A stretch of 37,457 bases of DNA from Mycobacterium sp. (GTDB taxonomy: Bacteria > Actinomycetota > Actinomycetes > Mycobacteriales > Mycobacteriaceae): assembly GCF_019243155.1 (NCBI RefSeq), contig NZ_JAFAUS010000306.1:1-37457 (forward strand). Reading direction: 5' to 3'. Within the stretch, counting starts at the first letter, position 1, and each line of letters starts with the position of its first letter. This document shows positions 1 to 8,248 of the stretch, in pieces. The notes below the pieces were generated by a model. The model ran no database searches. It had not been told where the DNA came from and was given only the letters and a program-made list of their open reading frames with translations. The translations under genes and the position numbers were made by a program.

Positions 1-254
1 CCGTCGTAGGTGGTTGCGGCGCTGGCGATCAGGTCGGCGACCGACGCGATGTCCGACAGATCGAAGGCGACGTGTGTCGCCGTCCCGCCGGCCGCGACGA
101 TGCGCGCGGCCGTCTGGCGCGCTGCGTCGACGGCCACGTCGCCGATCACGACCCGGCACCTCTCCTCGGCCAGCCGAGCGGCCGTCGCCGCGCCGATACC
201 GGTGGCGCCGCCGACGACCACCGCAACCTTGTCCGTTAGACCTCGTAGTCCCAT
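1..254 (-). CDS. Short-chain dehydrogenase/reductase, N-terminal part (cut by window edge)
   Basis: Reading the minus strand from the ATG at 254 gives about 84 codons with no stop, beginning MGLRGLTDKVAVVVGGATGIG. The GGATGIG glycine motif near residues 14-20 and the acidic residue after the second strand (VVIGDV) mark a Rossmann-fold SDR that should bind NAD(H) or NADP(H). The Tyr-Lys active site lies outside the window, so substrate cannot be judged. The gene is absent from the ORF track because it has no end here. It diverges from the hydrolase operon at 297 across a 42-bp gap. A TAAAGT hexamer sits 8 nt before the ATG, which suits a leaderless or near-leaderless transcript. Confidence 0.85.
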   Translation of the reverse strand, partial: MGLRGLTDKVAVVVGGATGIGAATAARLAEERCRVVIGDVAVDAARQTAARIVAAGGTATHVAFDLSDIASVADLIASAATTYD

Positions 255-262
255 GGCTATTG

Positions 263-268
263 ACTTTA
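263..268 (-). promoter_or_regulatory. Candidate -10 box of the truncated SDR gene
   Basis: TAAAGT on the minus strand fits the mycobacterial TANNNT -10 pattern and ends 8 nt before the ATG at 254. The transcript would start at or just before the start codon. The palindrome at 269-286 lies directly upstream, where a bound repressor would block polymerase. Inferred from sequence only. Confidence 0.4.
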
Positions 269-286
269 CCTCTAGAACTGTAGAGG
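269..286. promoter_or_regulatory. Inverted repeat, candidate repressor operator between divergent genes
   Basis: CCTCTA-GAACTG-TAGAGG is a perfect 6-bp inverted repeat with a 6-bp spacer, in the 42-bp gap between the divergent SDR (254) and hydrolase (297) starts. Its right arm also carries the GAGG that could serve as ribosome-binding site for the hydrolase. Size and position suit a dimeric TetR- or GntR-type repressor acting on both genes. No such regulator gene is seen beside it in the window. Confidence 0.5.
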
Positions 287-296
287 ATCGCCTTTC

Positions 297-1538
297 ATGG
301 CTGGGATTCATCGGGAGCGTCCCGGAGCCGGCGACCTGGCGGCGGCAACCGATACTCCCGCGATATCGCTCGGCGACGACGTATGGATGTCGTCCGGTGT
401 CTCCAACGCCTATGCGGTGGCCACCGACGAGGGGCGGGTCATCATCAACAGCGGGCTGGTCTTCGAAGGGCCGTTGCACCGCAAGGCTTTTGCCGATGTG
501 CCGGGTCCGACCCGGGCCATCGTCATCACCCAGGGCCACGCCGACCACTGGGGTGGGGTGAACTCGCTGCGCGACGCCGGCACGGACATCGTGATGCACC
601 GCAACTATCGGTACTGGCGCGACGACAACGAGCGCCTCATGGGCTACCGCGTGCCTAAGACGTCGTTCGCCTTTCAGAAGTTCTCCGACGCCGTACTCGA
701 ACATTTCAAGACGATCGACCCGGCGACGATCGACTTCTCGTTCCCCGAACCGACCACGACCTTCGACCAGCGCCACCGCATGACGGTCGGTGGCCGTCCC
801 TTCGAGATGGCGTGGACGCTGGGTGGTGAGACCACTGACGCGCTGGTGGTGTGGCTTCCCGAGGATCGGATCCTGTTCAGCGGCAACCTTTTCGGGCCGC
901 TGTTCGGCCACGTGCCGAATCTGATGACCATCCGCGGCGACCGGTACCGTGACCCGACGCTCTACATCGAATCGCTGAACACCGTGCTCGCTTACGGCCC
1001 GCGGCGGCTGGTCACCGGCCACTTCGATCCGATCGAGGGCGCCGATCGCATCGCCGAGGAAGTCACTGCAATGCGCGACGCCATGCAGGCGGTGCACGAC
1101 CGAACCGTCGAACTGATGAATTCCGGCGCCGACGTCTACACGGCGATGCGCGAGGTCAGGGTGCCCGAGCAGTTCGACGTCGGGGAAGGTTACGGCCAGA
1201 CGTCGTGGAACGTGCGCGCCATCTGGGAGATGTACGCGGGGTGGTTTCAGCATCGCTCCACCACCGAGTTATATGGCATAGCACCGGATTCCGTCGCGGC
1301 TGACGTGGTCAACGCCGCGGGCGCCGATGCGCTGGTGGCTGCGGCCCGCGCCCATGTGGCCGCCGGCCGCTCGGTGCAGGCGCTGCACCTCACCGACCTC
1401 ATCCTGAAGGCGGAACCCGACCACCCGGGGGCGCGCGTGGTTGCCGCCGACGCCCACGAGGCGCTGCTGGACGAGACCGACAACTTCTGGAAAAAGGCGT
1501 GGCTCACCAAGTCGATCGACGAATTGAGGACACCGTGA
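297..1538 (+). CDS. Metallo-beta-lactamase-fold hydrolase with alkylsulfatase-type dimerisation domain
   Basis: The 413-aa protein has an MBL domain (about residues 20-260) followed by a helical domain (EMYAGWFQHRS to KKAWLTKS) that resembles the dimerisation domain of SdsA1/BDS1-type alkylsulfatases. The metal motif reads TQGHADHWGG, where the family has THxHADH, so the first histidine is Gln. The later family Glu (AEN) appears as SGN. The Asp-His pair and a distal GHFDP histidine remain. By recalled family knowledge one zinc site is degraded and the other kept. The C-terminal SCP2-like domain of full alkylsulfatases is missing. GAGG lies about 10 nt before the ATG. It is the first gene of the operon and its stop overlaps the next start (GTGA). 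Sulfatase activity is uncertain. Confidence 0.8.
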   Translation: MAGIHRERPGAGDLAAATDTPAISLGDDVWMSSGVSNAYAVATDEGRVIINSGLVFEGPLHRKAFADVPGPTRAIVITQGHADHWGGVNSLRDAGTDIVMHRNYRYWRDDNERLMGYRVPKTSFAFQKFSDAVLEHFKTIDPATIDFSFPEPTTTFDQRHRMTVGGRPFEMAWTLGGETTDALVVWLPEDRILFSGNLFGPLFGHVPNLMTIRGDRYRDPTLYIESLNTVLAYGPRRLVTGHFDPIEGADRIAEEVTAMRDAMQAVHDRTVELMNSGADVYTAMREVRVPEQFDVGEGYGQTSWNVRAIWEMYAGWFQHRSTTELYGIAPDSVAADVVNAAGADALVAAARAHVAAGRSVQALHLTDLILKAEPDHPGARVVAADAHEALLDETDNFWKKAWLTKSIDELRTP

Positions 1539-2275
1539 AAACCACCGTCAGTTTCGACTTCACCGGCGCCAACGTGCTGGTGACGGGCGGCACCAGCGGC
1601 ATCGGCAACGCCATCGCCGCCGAGTTCGCCAAGGCGGGCGCCGCGGTGACGATCAGCGGAACCCGTTCCGCACCAGACGATTACGACTACGACCTCAGTG
1701 CCTTCAGATACCAGCAATGCCAGATCCAAGATCCCGACTCCGTCGATGCCCTGGCGGACTCGCTGGGGGACCTGGACATCCTGATCAACAACGCGGGCGG
1801 TCCGTACCCCGCGGGCGACGAATACGACCCGGACGGCTACGTCGCGTCGGTGACCCAGAACATGTTGGGCCCCATGCGATTGACCATGCGCTGTCATGAG
1901 CGCCTCAGGGCGAGCCAGAGCGCGAGCGTCGTCAGCGTCGTCTCGATGTCCGCGTTCCGCTCGGCGATCTTCGTCCCTGGCTACGCCTCATCGAAAATGG
2001 GCCTGATCGCGTTGACGATGAACCTGTCCCGCCGGTGGGCCGACGACGGGATCCGCGTCAACGCCATCGCGCCCGGGCTGATCGACACGCGAATGACGCA
2101 CCCCGCCATGAACATCCCCGAGGTCATGGACGTCGAGATCGGGTTTCACACACCGCTGGGCAGGCCCGGAATCCCGCAGGACTGCGCCGGTGCGGCGCTG
2201 TTCCTGTGTACCGACGCGGCGTCGTACATCACCGGCAGCACCATCGCTGTCGACGGCGGATACCTGACGGTCTGA
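1535..2275 (+). CDS. SDR family oxidoreductase
   Basis: A classical SDR of 246 aa from the GTG at 1535. TGGTSGIG near the N-terminus binds the cofactor, NNAGG follows, and the active site is Ser in VVSVVSMS with GYASSK (YxxxK). The C-terminus (ITGSTIAVDGGYLTV) is typical of the family. The track starts it at 1499, but the GTG at 1535 has GAGGA about 6 nt upstream, overlaps the hydrolase stop as GTGA, and gives the usual family length. It should oxidise an alcohol or reduce a ketone. The operon implies the substrate is shared with the neighbouring hydrolase, sulfotransferase-like protein and alcohol dehydrogenase; its identity is unknown. Confidence 0.88.
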   Translation: MKTTVSFDFTGANVLVTGGTSGIGNAIAAEFAKAGAAVTISGTRSAPDDYDYDLSAFRYQQCQIQDPDSVDALADSLGDLDILINNAGGPYPAGDEYDPDGYVASVTQNMLGPMRLTMRCHERLRASQSASVVSVVSMSAFRSAIFVPGYASSKMGLIALTMNLSRRWADDGIRVNAIAPGLIDTRMTHPAMNIPEVMDVEIGFHTPLGRPGIPQDCAGAALFLCTDAASYITGSTIAVDGGYLTV

Positions 2276-2278
2276 ATC

Positions 2279-3790
2279 ATGGGCGACTACGACCACATCA
2301 CCACCCCGGACGACGTCCTGGAGCTGGCCGCGAAACGCACCGGATGTAGCGAGGTCGACTCCGACTCGTGGCGCGACGGGCTGACGATCATGCTCGACGA
2401 CCTCAACAACTCGCCGGCCTTCACCACCTTCGGTCGCGACCGTATCCTGGGCGATGCGACCGACGCGCTGGGCCGGCGGCTGCGGGTCCACGCCTACATC
2501 CAGGACCACCCCGAGGTGCTCGACGCGCCCGTCGAGCGGCCACTTTTCGTGCTCGGCATGCCCCGCACCGGCACCACCGTCATCAGCTATCTGCTCGACC
2601 AGGACCCGGCGCGCCGGTCGCTGCTGCACTGGCAATGCGTCGATCCGATACCGCCGGCCCGCACCGAGGCGCTGCGCACCGATCCGCGCTGCCTGGCCCT
2701 GCTGGGAGAGCAGCGCAAGATCCTGGAGATGGTCAAGCAGGCGAAAGTGCCGCTGCCGCATTGGGAAGACGCCGACGGGCCGACCGAGGACATGTTCATC
2801 CACAACCAGGATTTCAAAGGGCTGTCCTGGGATTCCTTTCTGTCCACCTCGCGGTACGCGGAATGGCTGTTTCACGAGACCGACATGACGAGCACGTACG
2901 AATACCAGAAGCGCTACCTGCAGGTGCTGCAGTCGACCGCGCCGGGTACGTGGAGCCTGAAGATGCCGTCGCACTCGGTGCACATCGACGCACTACTGAA
3001 GGTGTTCCCCGACGCCCGGCTCATCTGGGCGCATCGCGATCCCTACAAGGCGACCGGGTCGTTGTGCAATCTGTGGATGCTGCCCAAGGGAATGGTGCTG
3101 CAACCCGACGCCATCGACTCGAAAGCGATGGGCCGCAACGCGATGGCGCAGATGCAATACCACGTCGAGCGGCCGCTGCGGGCGCGGGACCGCATCGGCG
3201 ATGACCGCTTCTTCCACATGTACTACCACGAGATGATGCGCGACCCGATGGACGTCATGCGGCGCATCTACGAGTGGGCGGGCGACCCGCTGACCGCCGA
3301 AACCGAAGCGCGGATGGGCAATTGGCTGGCCGGCCATCCCCAGAATCTCTTCGCCCTCAACACCTACAACCTCGGTCAGTACGACCTGACCGTGGACAAG
3401 CTCAAGCCGATTTTCGCCGAGTACCTCGACACCTTCGACATCGAACTGGAGCCACGCCATGAACCCGGCGGACTGCTATCACACCGGACTGGTCGTCGAG
3501 GACGTGGCCGCCGCCGCGGCGCGGCTCACCGAGGCGATGGGATACCACTGGACCAAACCCGTCGAGTCGACGCTGAGCGTGACCACGGCCGACGGCGACA
3601 TCGAGGTGCCGTTCTGTTTCGTCTATTCGGTGAATGCGCCGCACCTGGAACTGATTCAGGAAATCCGGGGCACGATCTGGACCGCGCCGGTCGACGGCGG
3701 TGCACACCACCTGGGCTACTGGGTCGACGACATCGCTGCGGCCGCAGCGCAACTCGAACGCACCGGATACCGCCTCGAAGCGCGTCCTAG
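2279..3790 (+). CDS. Sulfotransferase family protein with an apparently lost stop codon
   Basis: Residues 1 to about 393 form a PAPS-type sulfotransferase (Sulfotransfer_3-like). The 5'-phosphosulfate loop is GMPRTGTTVISYLL near residue 88 and the 3'-phosphate region is LIWAHRDPYKATGSL. Such proteins normally end near EYLDTFDIELE. Here the frame stays open for over 100 more codons, giving an Arg-rich tail (GRRGRGRRRGAAHRG) that is only the VOC gene at 3459 read in another frame. TGA at 3460-3462 would be in frame if one base were added upstream, which would restore an ATGA overlap. A one-base deletion or a sequencing error near 3430-3459 is likely. It starts 3 nt after the SDR stop. It probably transfers sulfate to a lipid or small alcohol, substrate unknown. 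Confidence 0.8.
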   Translation: MGDYDHITTPDDVLELAAKRTGCSEVDSDSWRDGLTIMLDDLNNSPAFTTFGRDRILGDATDALGRRLRVHAYIQDHPEVLDAPVERPLFVLGMPRTGTTVISYLLDQDPARRSLLHWQCVDPIPPARTEALRTDPRCLALLGEQRKILEMVKQAKVPLPHWEDADGPTEDMFIHNQDFKGLSWDSFLSTSRYAEWLFHETDMTSTYEYQKRYLQVLQSTAPGTWSLKMPSHSVHIDALLKVFPDARLIWAHRDPYKATGSLCNLWMLPKGMVLQPDAIDSKAMGRNAMAQMQYHVERPLRARDRIGDDRFFHMYYHEMMRDPMDVMRRIYEWAGDPLTAETEARMGNWLAGHPQNLFALNTYNLGQYDLTVDKLKPIFAEYLDTFDIELEPRHEPGGLLSHRTGRRGRGRRRGAAHRGDGIPLDQTRRVDAERDHGRRRHRGAVLFRLFGECAAPGTDSGNPGHDLDRAGRRRCTPPGLLGRRHRCGRSATRTHRIPPRSAS

Positions 3791-3908
3791 CGGTGACACG
3801 CTGTCGATGTTCGCGTACTACGCCGACCCCAGCGGAGTTCGGATCGAAATCGTCGACCGCGCACTGTTTCCCGACTGGCCCGGGTTCCTGAAGTCGATGG
3901 CGTCATGA
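3459..3908 (+). CDS. VOC (glyoxalase/bleomycin-resistance fold) protein
   Basis: The 149-aa protein has two beta-alpha-beta-beta-beta modules. YHTGLVVEDV opens the first, HLELIQE carries a likely metal-ligand region, HHLGYWVDDI opens the second, and VRIEIVDR closes it. The layout resembles methylmalonyl-CoA epimerase and glyoxalase-like enzymes (Glyoxalase_4 type). Its ATG lies inside the read-through frame of the sulfotransferase, and its stop overlaps the next ATG (ATGA). Members act as epimerases, lyases, dioxygenases or binding proteins, so the reaction cannot be set from sequence. Coupled translation implies it acts with the flanking dehydrogenases. Confidence 0.82.
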   Translation: MNPADCYHTGLVVEDVAAAAARLTEAMGYHWTKPVESTLSVTTADGDIEVPFCFVYSVNAPHLELIQEIRGTIWTAPVDGGAHHLGYWVDDIAAAAAQLERTGYRLEARPSGDTLSMFAYYADPSGVRIEIVDRALFPDWPGFLKSMAS

Positions 3909-4924
3909 AGATCTCGATGGTCACGGGCCCGGGCAAGGCCGAGGTCGTCGACGCCGACCGTCCCGAGGTGGGTCCCCGGGACGTGCTGGTGCGGATGCGC
4001 GCCTGCGGCATCTGCGGGTCCGACGCGTTCTACATCATCATCGGGGGCATCCCGCCGCGCCAGGGCCACACGCCGCTCGGGCACGAACCGGCCGGGGAGG
4101 TCGCCGAAGTCGGCGCCGACGTCTCCGGGATCGCCGTCGGCGATCACGTCGTCATCAACCCGATGGCCGCTCCCGGGGGCATCATCGGCAACGGGGGACC
4201 GGCGGGTGCGCTCGCCGACTACCTGCTGATCGAGAACGCCGTTCGCGGAACCAGTTTGGAGGTCATCCCCGAGCACATCCCGTGGGAGGTCGCCGCGCTC
4301 AACGAGCCGATGGCCGTCGCGCGGCACGGCGTCAACCGGTGCAACCCCAAACCGTCGGACAAAGTCGTGGTGTTCGGTGCCGGCCCGATCGGGCTGGGCG
4401 CGACCCTGGCCTTCAAATCCGTTGGCGTCAGCCATGTGGTGGTCGCGGATCTGATCCCCGCGCGGCTGGACAAGGCCCTGCAGATCGGGGCCGATGCCGT
4501 CATCAACTCCGCCGAGGAGGACGTCGTGCGGCGTCTGATCGATTTGCACGGTCCGGGGGAGTCTGTATTTCCCAGGTTCCCCGGCGCGGCCGGCACCGAC
4601 ATCTACCTGGACGCCGCGGGTGCGCCGGCCGTCGTCAACACCGCGCTGGCCGCCGCGCAGAAGGGCGCCACCCTCGGCATTGTCGGCGTGCACAAGGAGC
4701 CGATTCCCGTCGAGTTCGTCAACGTGATGAGCAACGAGATCACCATCGTGGGCAGCATGGGTTATCCCGACGAAATCTTCGAGGTGACCAAGGATCTCGT
4801 CGCGAACTGGGAGAAGTACGCGCTGATCGTCAGCCACACGGTGCCGTTCGCCAACGTCGGCCAAGCGCTCGACCTCGCCCGTACACCCGGCGCCGCGGAC
4901 AAGGTCGTGGTCACCTTCGCCTAA
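3905..4924 (+). CDS. Zinc-type medium-chain alcohol dehydrogenase
   Basis: A 339-aa MDR enzyme. The N-terminal GroES-like domain has the catalytic zinc cysteine in ACGICGSD and GHEPAGEV with the conserved His-Glu. The cofactor domain has VFGAGPIGLG and then VVADLIPARL, where Asp ends the second strand and suggests NAD over NADP. The four-cysteine structural zinc loop is absent: the segment reads MAAPGGIIGNGGPAGALADY with no Cys. It most resembles sorbitol/threonine-dehydrogenase-like members. The ATG overlaps the VOC stop. It ends the operon, and its TAA overlaps the stop of the convergent oxidoreductase gene at 4921. Confidence 0.88.
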   Translation: MKISMVTGPGKAEVVDADRPEVGPRDVLVRMRACGICGSDAFYIIIGGIPPRQGHTPLGHEPAGEVAEVGADVSGIAVGDHVVINPMAAPGGIIGNGGPAGALADYLLIENAVRGTSLEVIPEHIPWEVAALNEPMAVARHGVNRCNPKPSDKVVVFGAGPIGLGATLAFKSVGVSHVVVADLIPARLDKALQIGADAVINSAEEDVVRRLIDLHGPGESVFPRFPGAAGTDIYLDAAGAPAVVNTALAAAQKGATLGIVGVHKEPIPVEFVNVMSNEITIVGSMGYPDEIFEVTKDLVANWEKYALIVSHTVPFANVGQALDLARTPGAADKVVVTFA

Positions 4925-6342
4925 CGGCGTCGATCGAGATGGGCGAGGGCGAGCCGGGCGGCATTGGCGCCACACATGCCGTGCGCACCGGGCCCCGGCG
5001 GGGTGGCCGCCGAGCAGATGTAGCTGCCTGGAATTCCAATATTGTACGGCGACAGCGTGATTCGCGGGCCGAAGGTCAGCTGGCGAATGTCCTTGGCACC
5101 GGTCATGATGTCACCACCCACATAGTTGGGGTTGTAGGTGTCCATCTGCGCCGTCGAACGCACCGTCAGCCCGATGATCCGCTCCCGGAAACCCGGGGCG
5201 AACCGCTCGATTTGGGCGATGATGGCCTCGGTCGCGTCGCCGGCGTAGCCGTTGGGGACATGGGCGTAGCTCCACACCGGATGGGTATTGCCCACCGAGC
5301 GTTGCGGATCGGCGAGATACTGCTGACCGACCAGCACGAACGGCCGTTTCGGCATGCGTCCGGCATGGATTTCGCGCTCGGTCGCGGCGAGCTCAGCATA
5401 AGTGCCGGCCAGGTGCACGGTACCGGCGCGACGCGCATCCGGGGTCGTCCATGGCACGCCGCCTTCGACGGCGAAGTCGACTTTGAAGGCGCCTGGGCCA
5501 CGCCGGAATCGGGTGAAGGCCCGCGAAATGCGGTGCGGCAGGCGGTCGCCGAGAATGCCCGCGACCGCGCTGGGCGCCAGGTCGAACATCGTGACGTCGG
5601 CCGGCGGCAGTTGGGCCGCCGTCCGCACCCGGATGCCGGTCTCGATCTTGCCGCCCAGGTCGCCCAGCAGCGCCGCCATCGCGTTGCTGATCGATTGCGA
5701 TCCGCCTTCGGCCACCGCCCAGCCGTGCCGGTGGCCTGCCGCGATGATGCCCGTTCCGATCGCCGAGGTCATCGGGTAGTGCAGCGGCCGGAAGGCGTGT
5801 GCCGCAACGCCTCCGAACAATGCCCGGCCTTCCTCGGTGCGGAACGCGCGGGCGAACGCGGACGCCGGTAGCACCGTGGGAGCCCCGAACCGCGCCAGCT
5901 TCAACGGATGGTGCGGGAATCGCAGCAGCGGCCGCATGATGTCCTCGCTCAGGGTGTCGAACTGGGCGGCCGAGTAGCCGAACGCCAGCCGCCACCGCGA
6001 GCCGTCGCGGCCGAGGCCGGCCGCGGTCTGTTCCACCGATCTATGCAGCACGCCGGCGCTGCCGTCATCGAGAGGGTGCACACAATCGATTTCCGGCCGG
6101 CGCCACGACAATCCGTACCGCTCCAGGGCGAAGCCGCGAAGGAACGCGGAGCCGACGGCCATCGGGTGGATCGCCGAGCAGTGGTCGTGCAGCAGGCCGG
6201 GAACGATCGCTTCGCTCGACCGGGTACCGCCGCCGATCTCGTCGGCGGCCTCGAGGACGGTGACCTGTACGCCCTTGGCTGCCAGGCAGATGGCGGCGGC
6301 GAGCCCATTGGGTCCGCTGCCGACCACCACTGCGGTACTCAC
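4921..6342 (-). CDS. FAD-dependent phytoene-desaturase-like oxidoreductase
   Basis: A 473-aa flavoprotein from the GTG at 6342. The N-terminus VVVGSGPNGLAAAICLA carries the dinucleotide fold, followed by VLEAADEIGGGTRS of the NAD(P)/FAD-dependent CrtI-like family. The C-terminus GSYICSAATPPGPGAHGMCG matches the FAD-closing motif of these proteins. The track extends it to 6543, but the GTG at 6342 overlaps the TGA of the upstream membrane protein (GTGA) and puts the glycine motif at the N-terminus. It is the second gene of a two-gene minus-strand operon. Substrate unknown; a lipid or isoprenoid is plausible from family. Confidence 0.87.
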   Translation of the reverse strand: MSTAVVVGSGPNGLAAAICLAAKGVQVTVLEAADEIGGGTRSSEAIVPGLLHDHCSAIHPMAVGSAFLRGFALERYGLSWRRPEIDCVHPLDDGSAGVLHRSVEQTAAGLGRDGSRWRLAFGYSAAQFDTLSEDIMRPLLRFPHHPLKLARFGAPTVLPASAFARAFRTEEGRALFGGVAAHAFRPLHYPMTSAIGTGIIAAGHRHGWAVAEGGSQSISNAMAALLGDLGGKIETGIRVRTAAQLPPADVTMFDLAPSAVAGILGDRLPHRISRAFTRFRRGPGAFKVDFAVEGGVPWTTPDARRAGTVHLAGTYAELAATEREIHAGRMPKRPFVLVGQQYLADPQRSVGNTHPVWSYAHVPNGYAGDATEAIIAQIERFAPGFRERIIGLTVRSTAQMDTYNPNYVGGDIMTGAKDIRQLTFGPRITLSPYNIGIPGSYICSAATPPGPGAHGMCGANAARLALAHLDRRR

Positions 6343-8117
6343 GCCAGGGCCCCGTGCTTGCTGCCGCCGAGCGACCAGCTCACCTGGGTCGGGATGGGAC
6401 CGTTCGGCAGCCAGGGCTGTTCGGCAACCGCGTCGGCGACCTTCCAGGTGCCGCGCTCGATCACGCCGAGGGCGGCGTCGATCAACTTGTAGTGCTGCAC
6501 ACCGCTGCCGACGGCCTCGGATTCCACCCAGGCGATAACGCACTCGCCCGGCTCGAATGCGGCTTGGCGTTGCACGGCGCGGATCAAGTCTTCATTGTGC
6601 AGGTGACCGTCACCGAAGTTGAATCCGGTCAACGAGTTGCAGATGAACTCGCCCTCGCGCACCGTGCGGGTGTCGACGTCGGGCAGATGGTTCAGCAGCA
6701 GCGAGAACAGGCCGCGACCCTGGCTGTGCATAGTGCGCCACGCGATCGTCTTCTGTGCGGTGATCTCGGCCCAGTGCGGTTCGTAGCCGAACTCGATGAA
6801 CTGGTCGACCTGGTTGCGCGTCGGGCGGGTGACACGGTCGAGCTTCTGTTCGGCGCCCGGCGCGAACGCCCACACGGCCGACGCCCAGTTTCCGGCGTAC
6901 TGGCGCAGCGACGGGAGGAACGAAACCTTGTCCGGACGCAGGTTTCCCAGCACCGGGAAAAACAGCAGGCCCGCCACAACCGCGGCCGTCAGCCACGGCG
7001 AGGACATGTCGGTCACGTAGTAGCCGTTCCAGGATGGGAACCCGAGGAACAAAAACACTGTGGTGTAAGCGAATACGACGTTCCACTCCAGCGGGACCGC
7101 CAGCGGGAAGGTCGAGATGATGAACAGGTGGAACCCCACCATGAGCAGCGCGGCGGCCAGCGTCACCCACTTGTTCGTGGAGAAGAACAGGATGAGGGGA
7201 GCGGCTATTTCGACGAAGGTGCCGTTGACGTGCGCCATGAAGTGGGCCATTCCCGACGGCAGCAGGTTGCGGGGGAAATCGCGGTAATGCGCGCGCTTGA
7301 GCCACTTGAACGGGATGAACGGACTGTTGCTGACCATCGGCGGAATCACGTTGGAGAAGTGCTTACCGAACTTCGAGAATCCGGCACCGATCCACACCAC
7401 CACGATCAGCATCTTCAGCGCGATGATCATGTCGGTGAACGGCAGCACGGTGAAGAACAGCAGCGCGGGGAAGTACTGCTCGCCGCGCGCGGCCAGGAAG
7501 ATGGTCTTGTCCCGCAGGCCGATCAGCACCAGCAACACCATGGGCGCTATCAACAGAGTTGGGTTGACCAGTCCAGAAGTGTTGTGCGGCAATGCCTTTG
7601 CCAGTGAATCGCTGTGCACCCCCGGTGCCAGCAGCGCGACGGCGAGGCTCACCAGTAGCGCCAGATACAGCGCGACGTCGACCCAGCCGCGACGGTCACC
7701 GCCGGTGCCGGGCACCCACTTCCACGGCCGCAGCCGGATCGTCCCCGGTCGCGCCCAGAACAGGATGCCGCCGGTCATCGGTTTGATCTTGCCGGCCAAC
7801 GGGCCCCAGGACCCCGCGATGCCGATGGATTCACACAGCACGGTCCACAGGATGACCTTCTGGTAGACGATTGGCTGGTTCCACCACTGCGCCACGTGCC
7901 AGAACGCGGGCAGCCCCGATGTCACCGTCGCCACGGCGGCACCGCCGAGCACGAAGAACAAAACCAGCTTGGCGATGTACATCAGGTGGACCAGGCGTGG
8001 TGAACCGAAACCGTTTTCGGCCCAATCGATGGTGAGAATCCGCATCCGCTCCATCAGCGGCTTGCGCAAGAACGGTTCCGGCTCGACCGCCGGGAAGTGG
8101 GGCTGTGTCAGTGCCAT
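6339..8117 (-). CDS. DUF3556-like multi-pass membrane protein
   Basis: The start at 8117 (MALTQPHFPAVEPEPF) has AAGGAG about 9 nt upstream and gives 592 aa, matching my memory of DUF3556 proteins (about 576-592 aa). The track start at 8177 adds 20 unlikely residues. Several hydrophobic segments are visible, for example YIAKLVLFFVLGGAA, VALYLALLVSLAVALLA, TLLIAPMVLLVLIGL and a cluster near the middle. The last 150 or so residues are soluble. The middle resembles HTTM or gamma-carboxylase-like membrane enzymes, but this is only an impression. It overlaps the oxidoreductase start by GTGA and diverges from the PucR-type regulator at 8249. Confidence 0.82.
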   Translation of the reverse strand: MALTQPHFPAVEPEPFLRKPLMERMRILTIDWAENGFGSPRLVHLMYIAKLVLFFVLGGAAVATVTSGLPAFWHVAQWWNQPIVYQKVILWTVLCESIGIAGSWGPLAGKIKPMTGGILFWARPGTIRLRPWKWVPGTGGDRRGWVDVALYLALLVSLAVALLAPGVHSDSLAKALPHNTSGLVNPTLLIAPMVLLVLIGLRDKTIFLAARGEQYFPALLFFTVLPFTDMIIALKMLIVVVWIGAGFSKFGKHFSNVIPPMVSNSPFIPFKWLKRAHYRDFPRNLLPSGMAHFMAHVNGTFVEIAAPLILFFSTNKWVTLAAALLMVGFHLFIISTFPLAVPLEWNVVFAYTTVFLFLGFPSWNGYYVTDMSSPWLTAAVVAGLLFFPVLGNLRPDKVSFLPSLRQYAGNWASAVWAFAPGAEQKLDRVTRPTRNQVDQFIEFGYEPHWAEITAQKTIAWRTMHSQGRGLFSLLLNHLPDVDTRTVREGEFICNSLTGFNFGDGHLHNEDLIRAVQRQAAFEPGECVIAWVESEAVGSGVQHYKLIDAALGVIERGTWKVADAVAEQPWLPNGPIPTQVSWSLGGSKHGALA

Positions 8118-8248
8118 GGTGTCGGCTCCTTGGTCCGGGACGAAGAATGTCGACAACGGTAGGAATCCCGAGCACAAAGACCACCGTCGCGAATCGACAA
8201 AACCGCACGCCGGAGTTATCGCCGGAAGACAACCCGGCGTCTAACGTC

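Noticed and set aside
1988-2983. 331-aa minus-strand ORF over the SDR and sulfotransferase genes
   Set aside because: It is antisense to two well-supported genes, rich in Arg/His/Gly/Val of the kind seen in GC-rich shadow frames, with no recognisable motif.
3818-4975. 385-aa minus-strand ORF over the alcohol dehydrogenase
   Set aside because: Shadow of the dehydrogenase; composition is biased and there are no domains.
6354-7607. 417-aa plus-strand ORF over the membrane protein gene
   Set aside because: Antisense to the DUF3556-like gene; Gln/His/Arg-rich with no domain.
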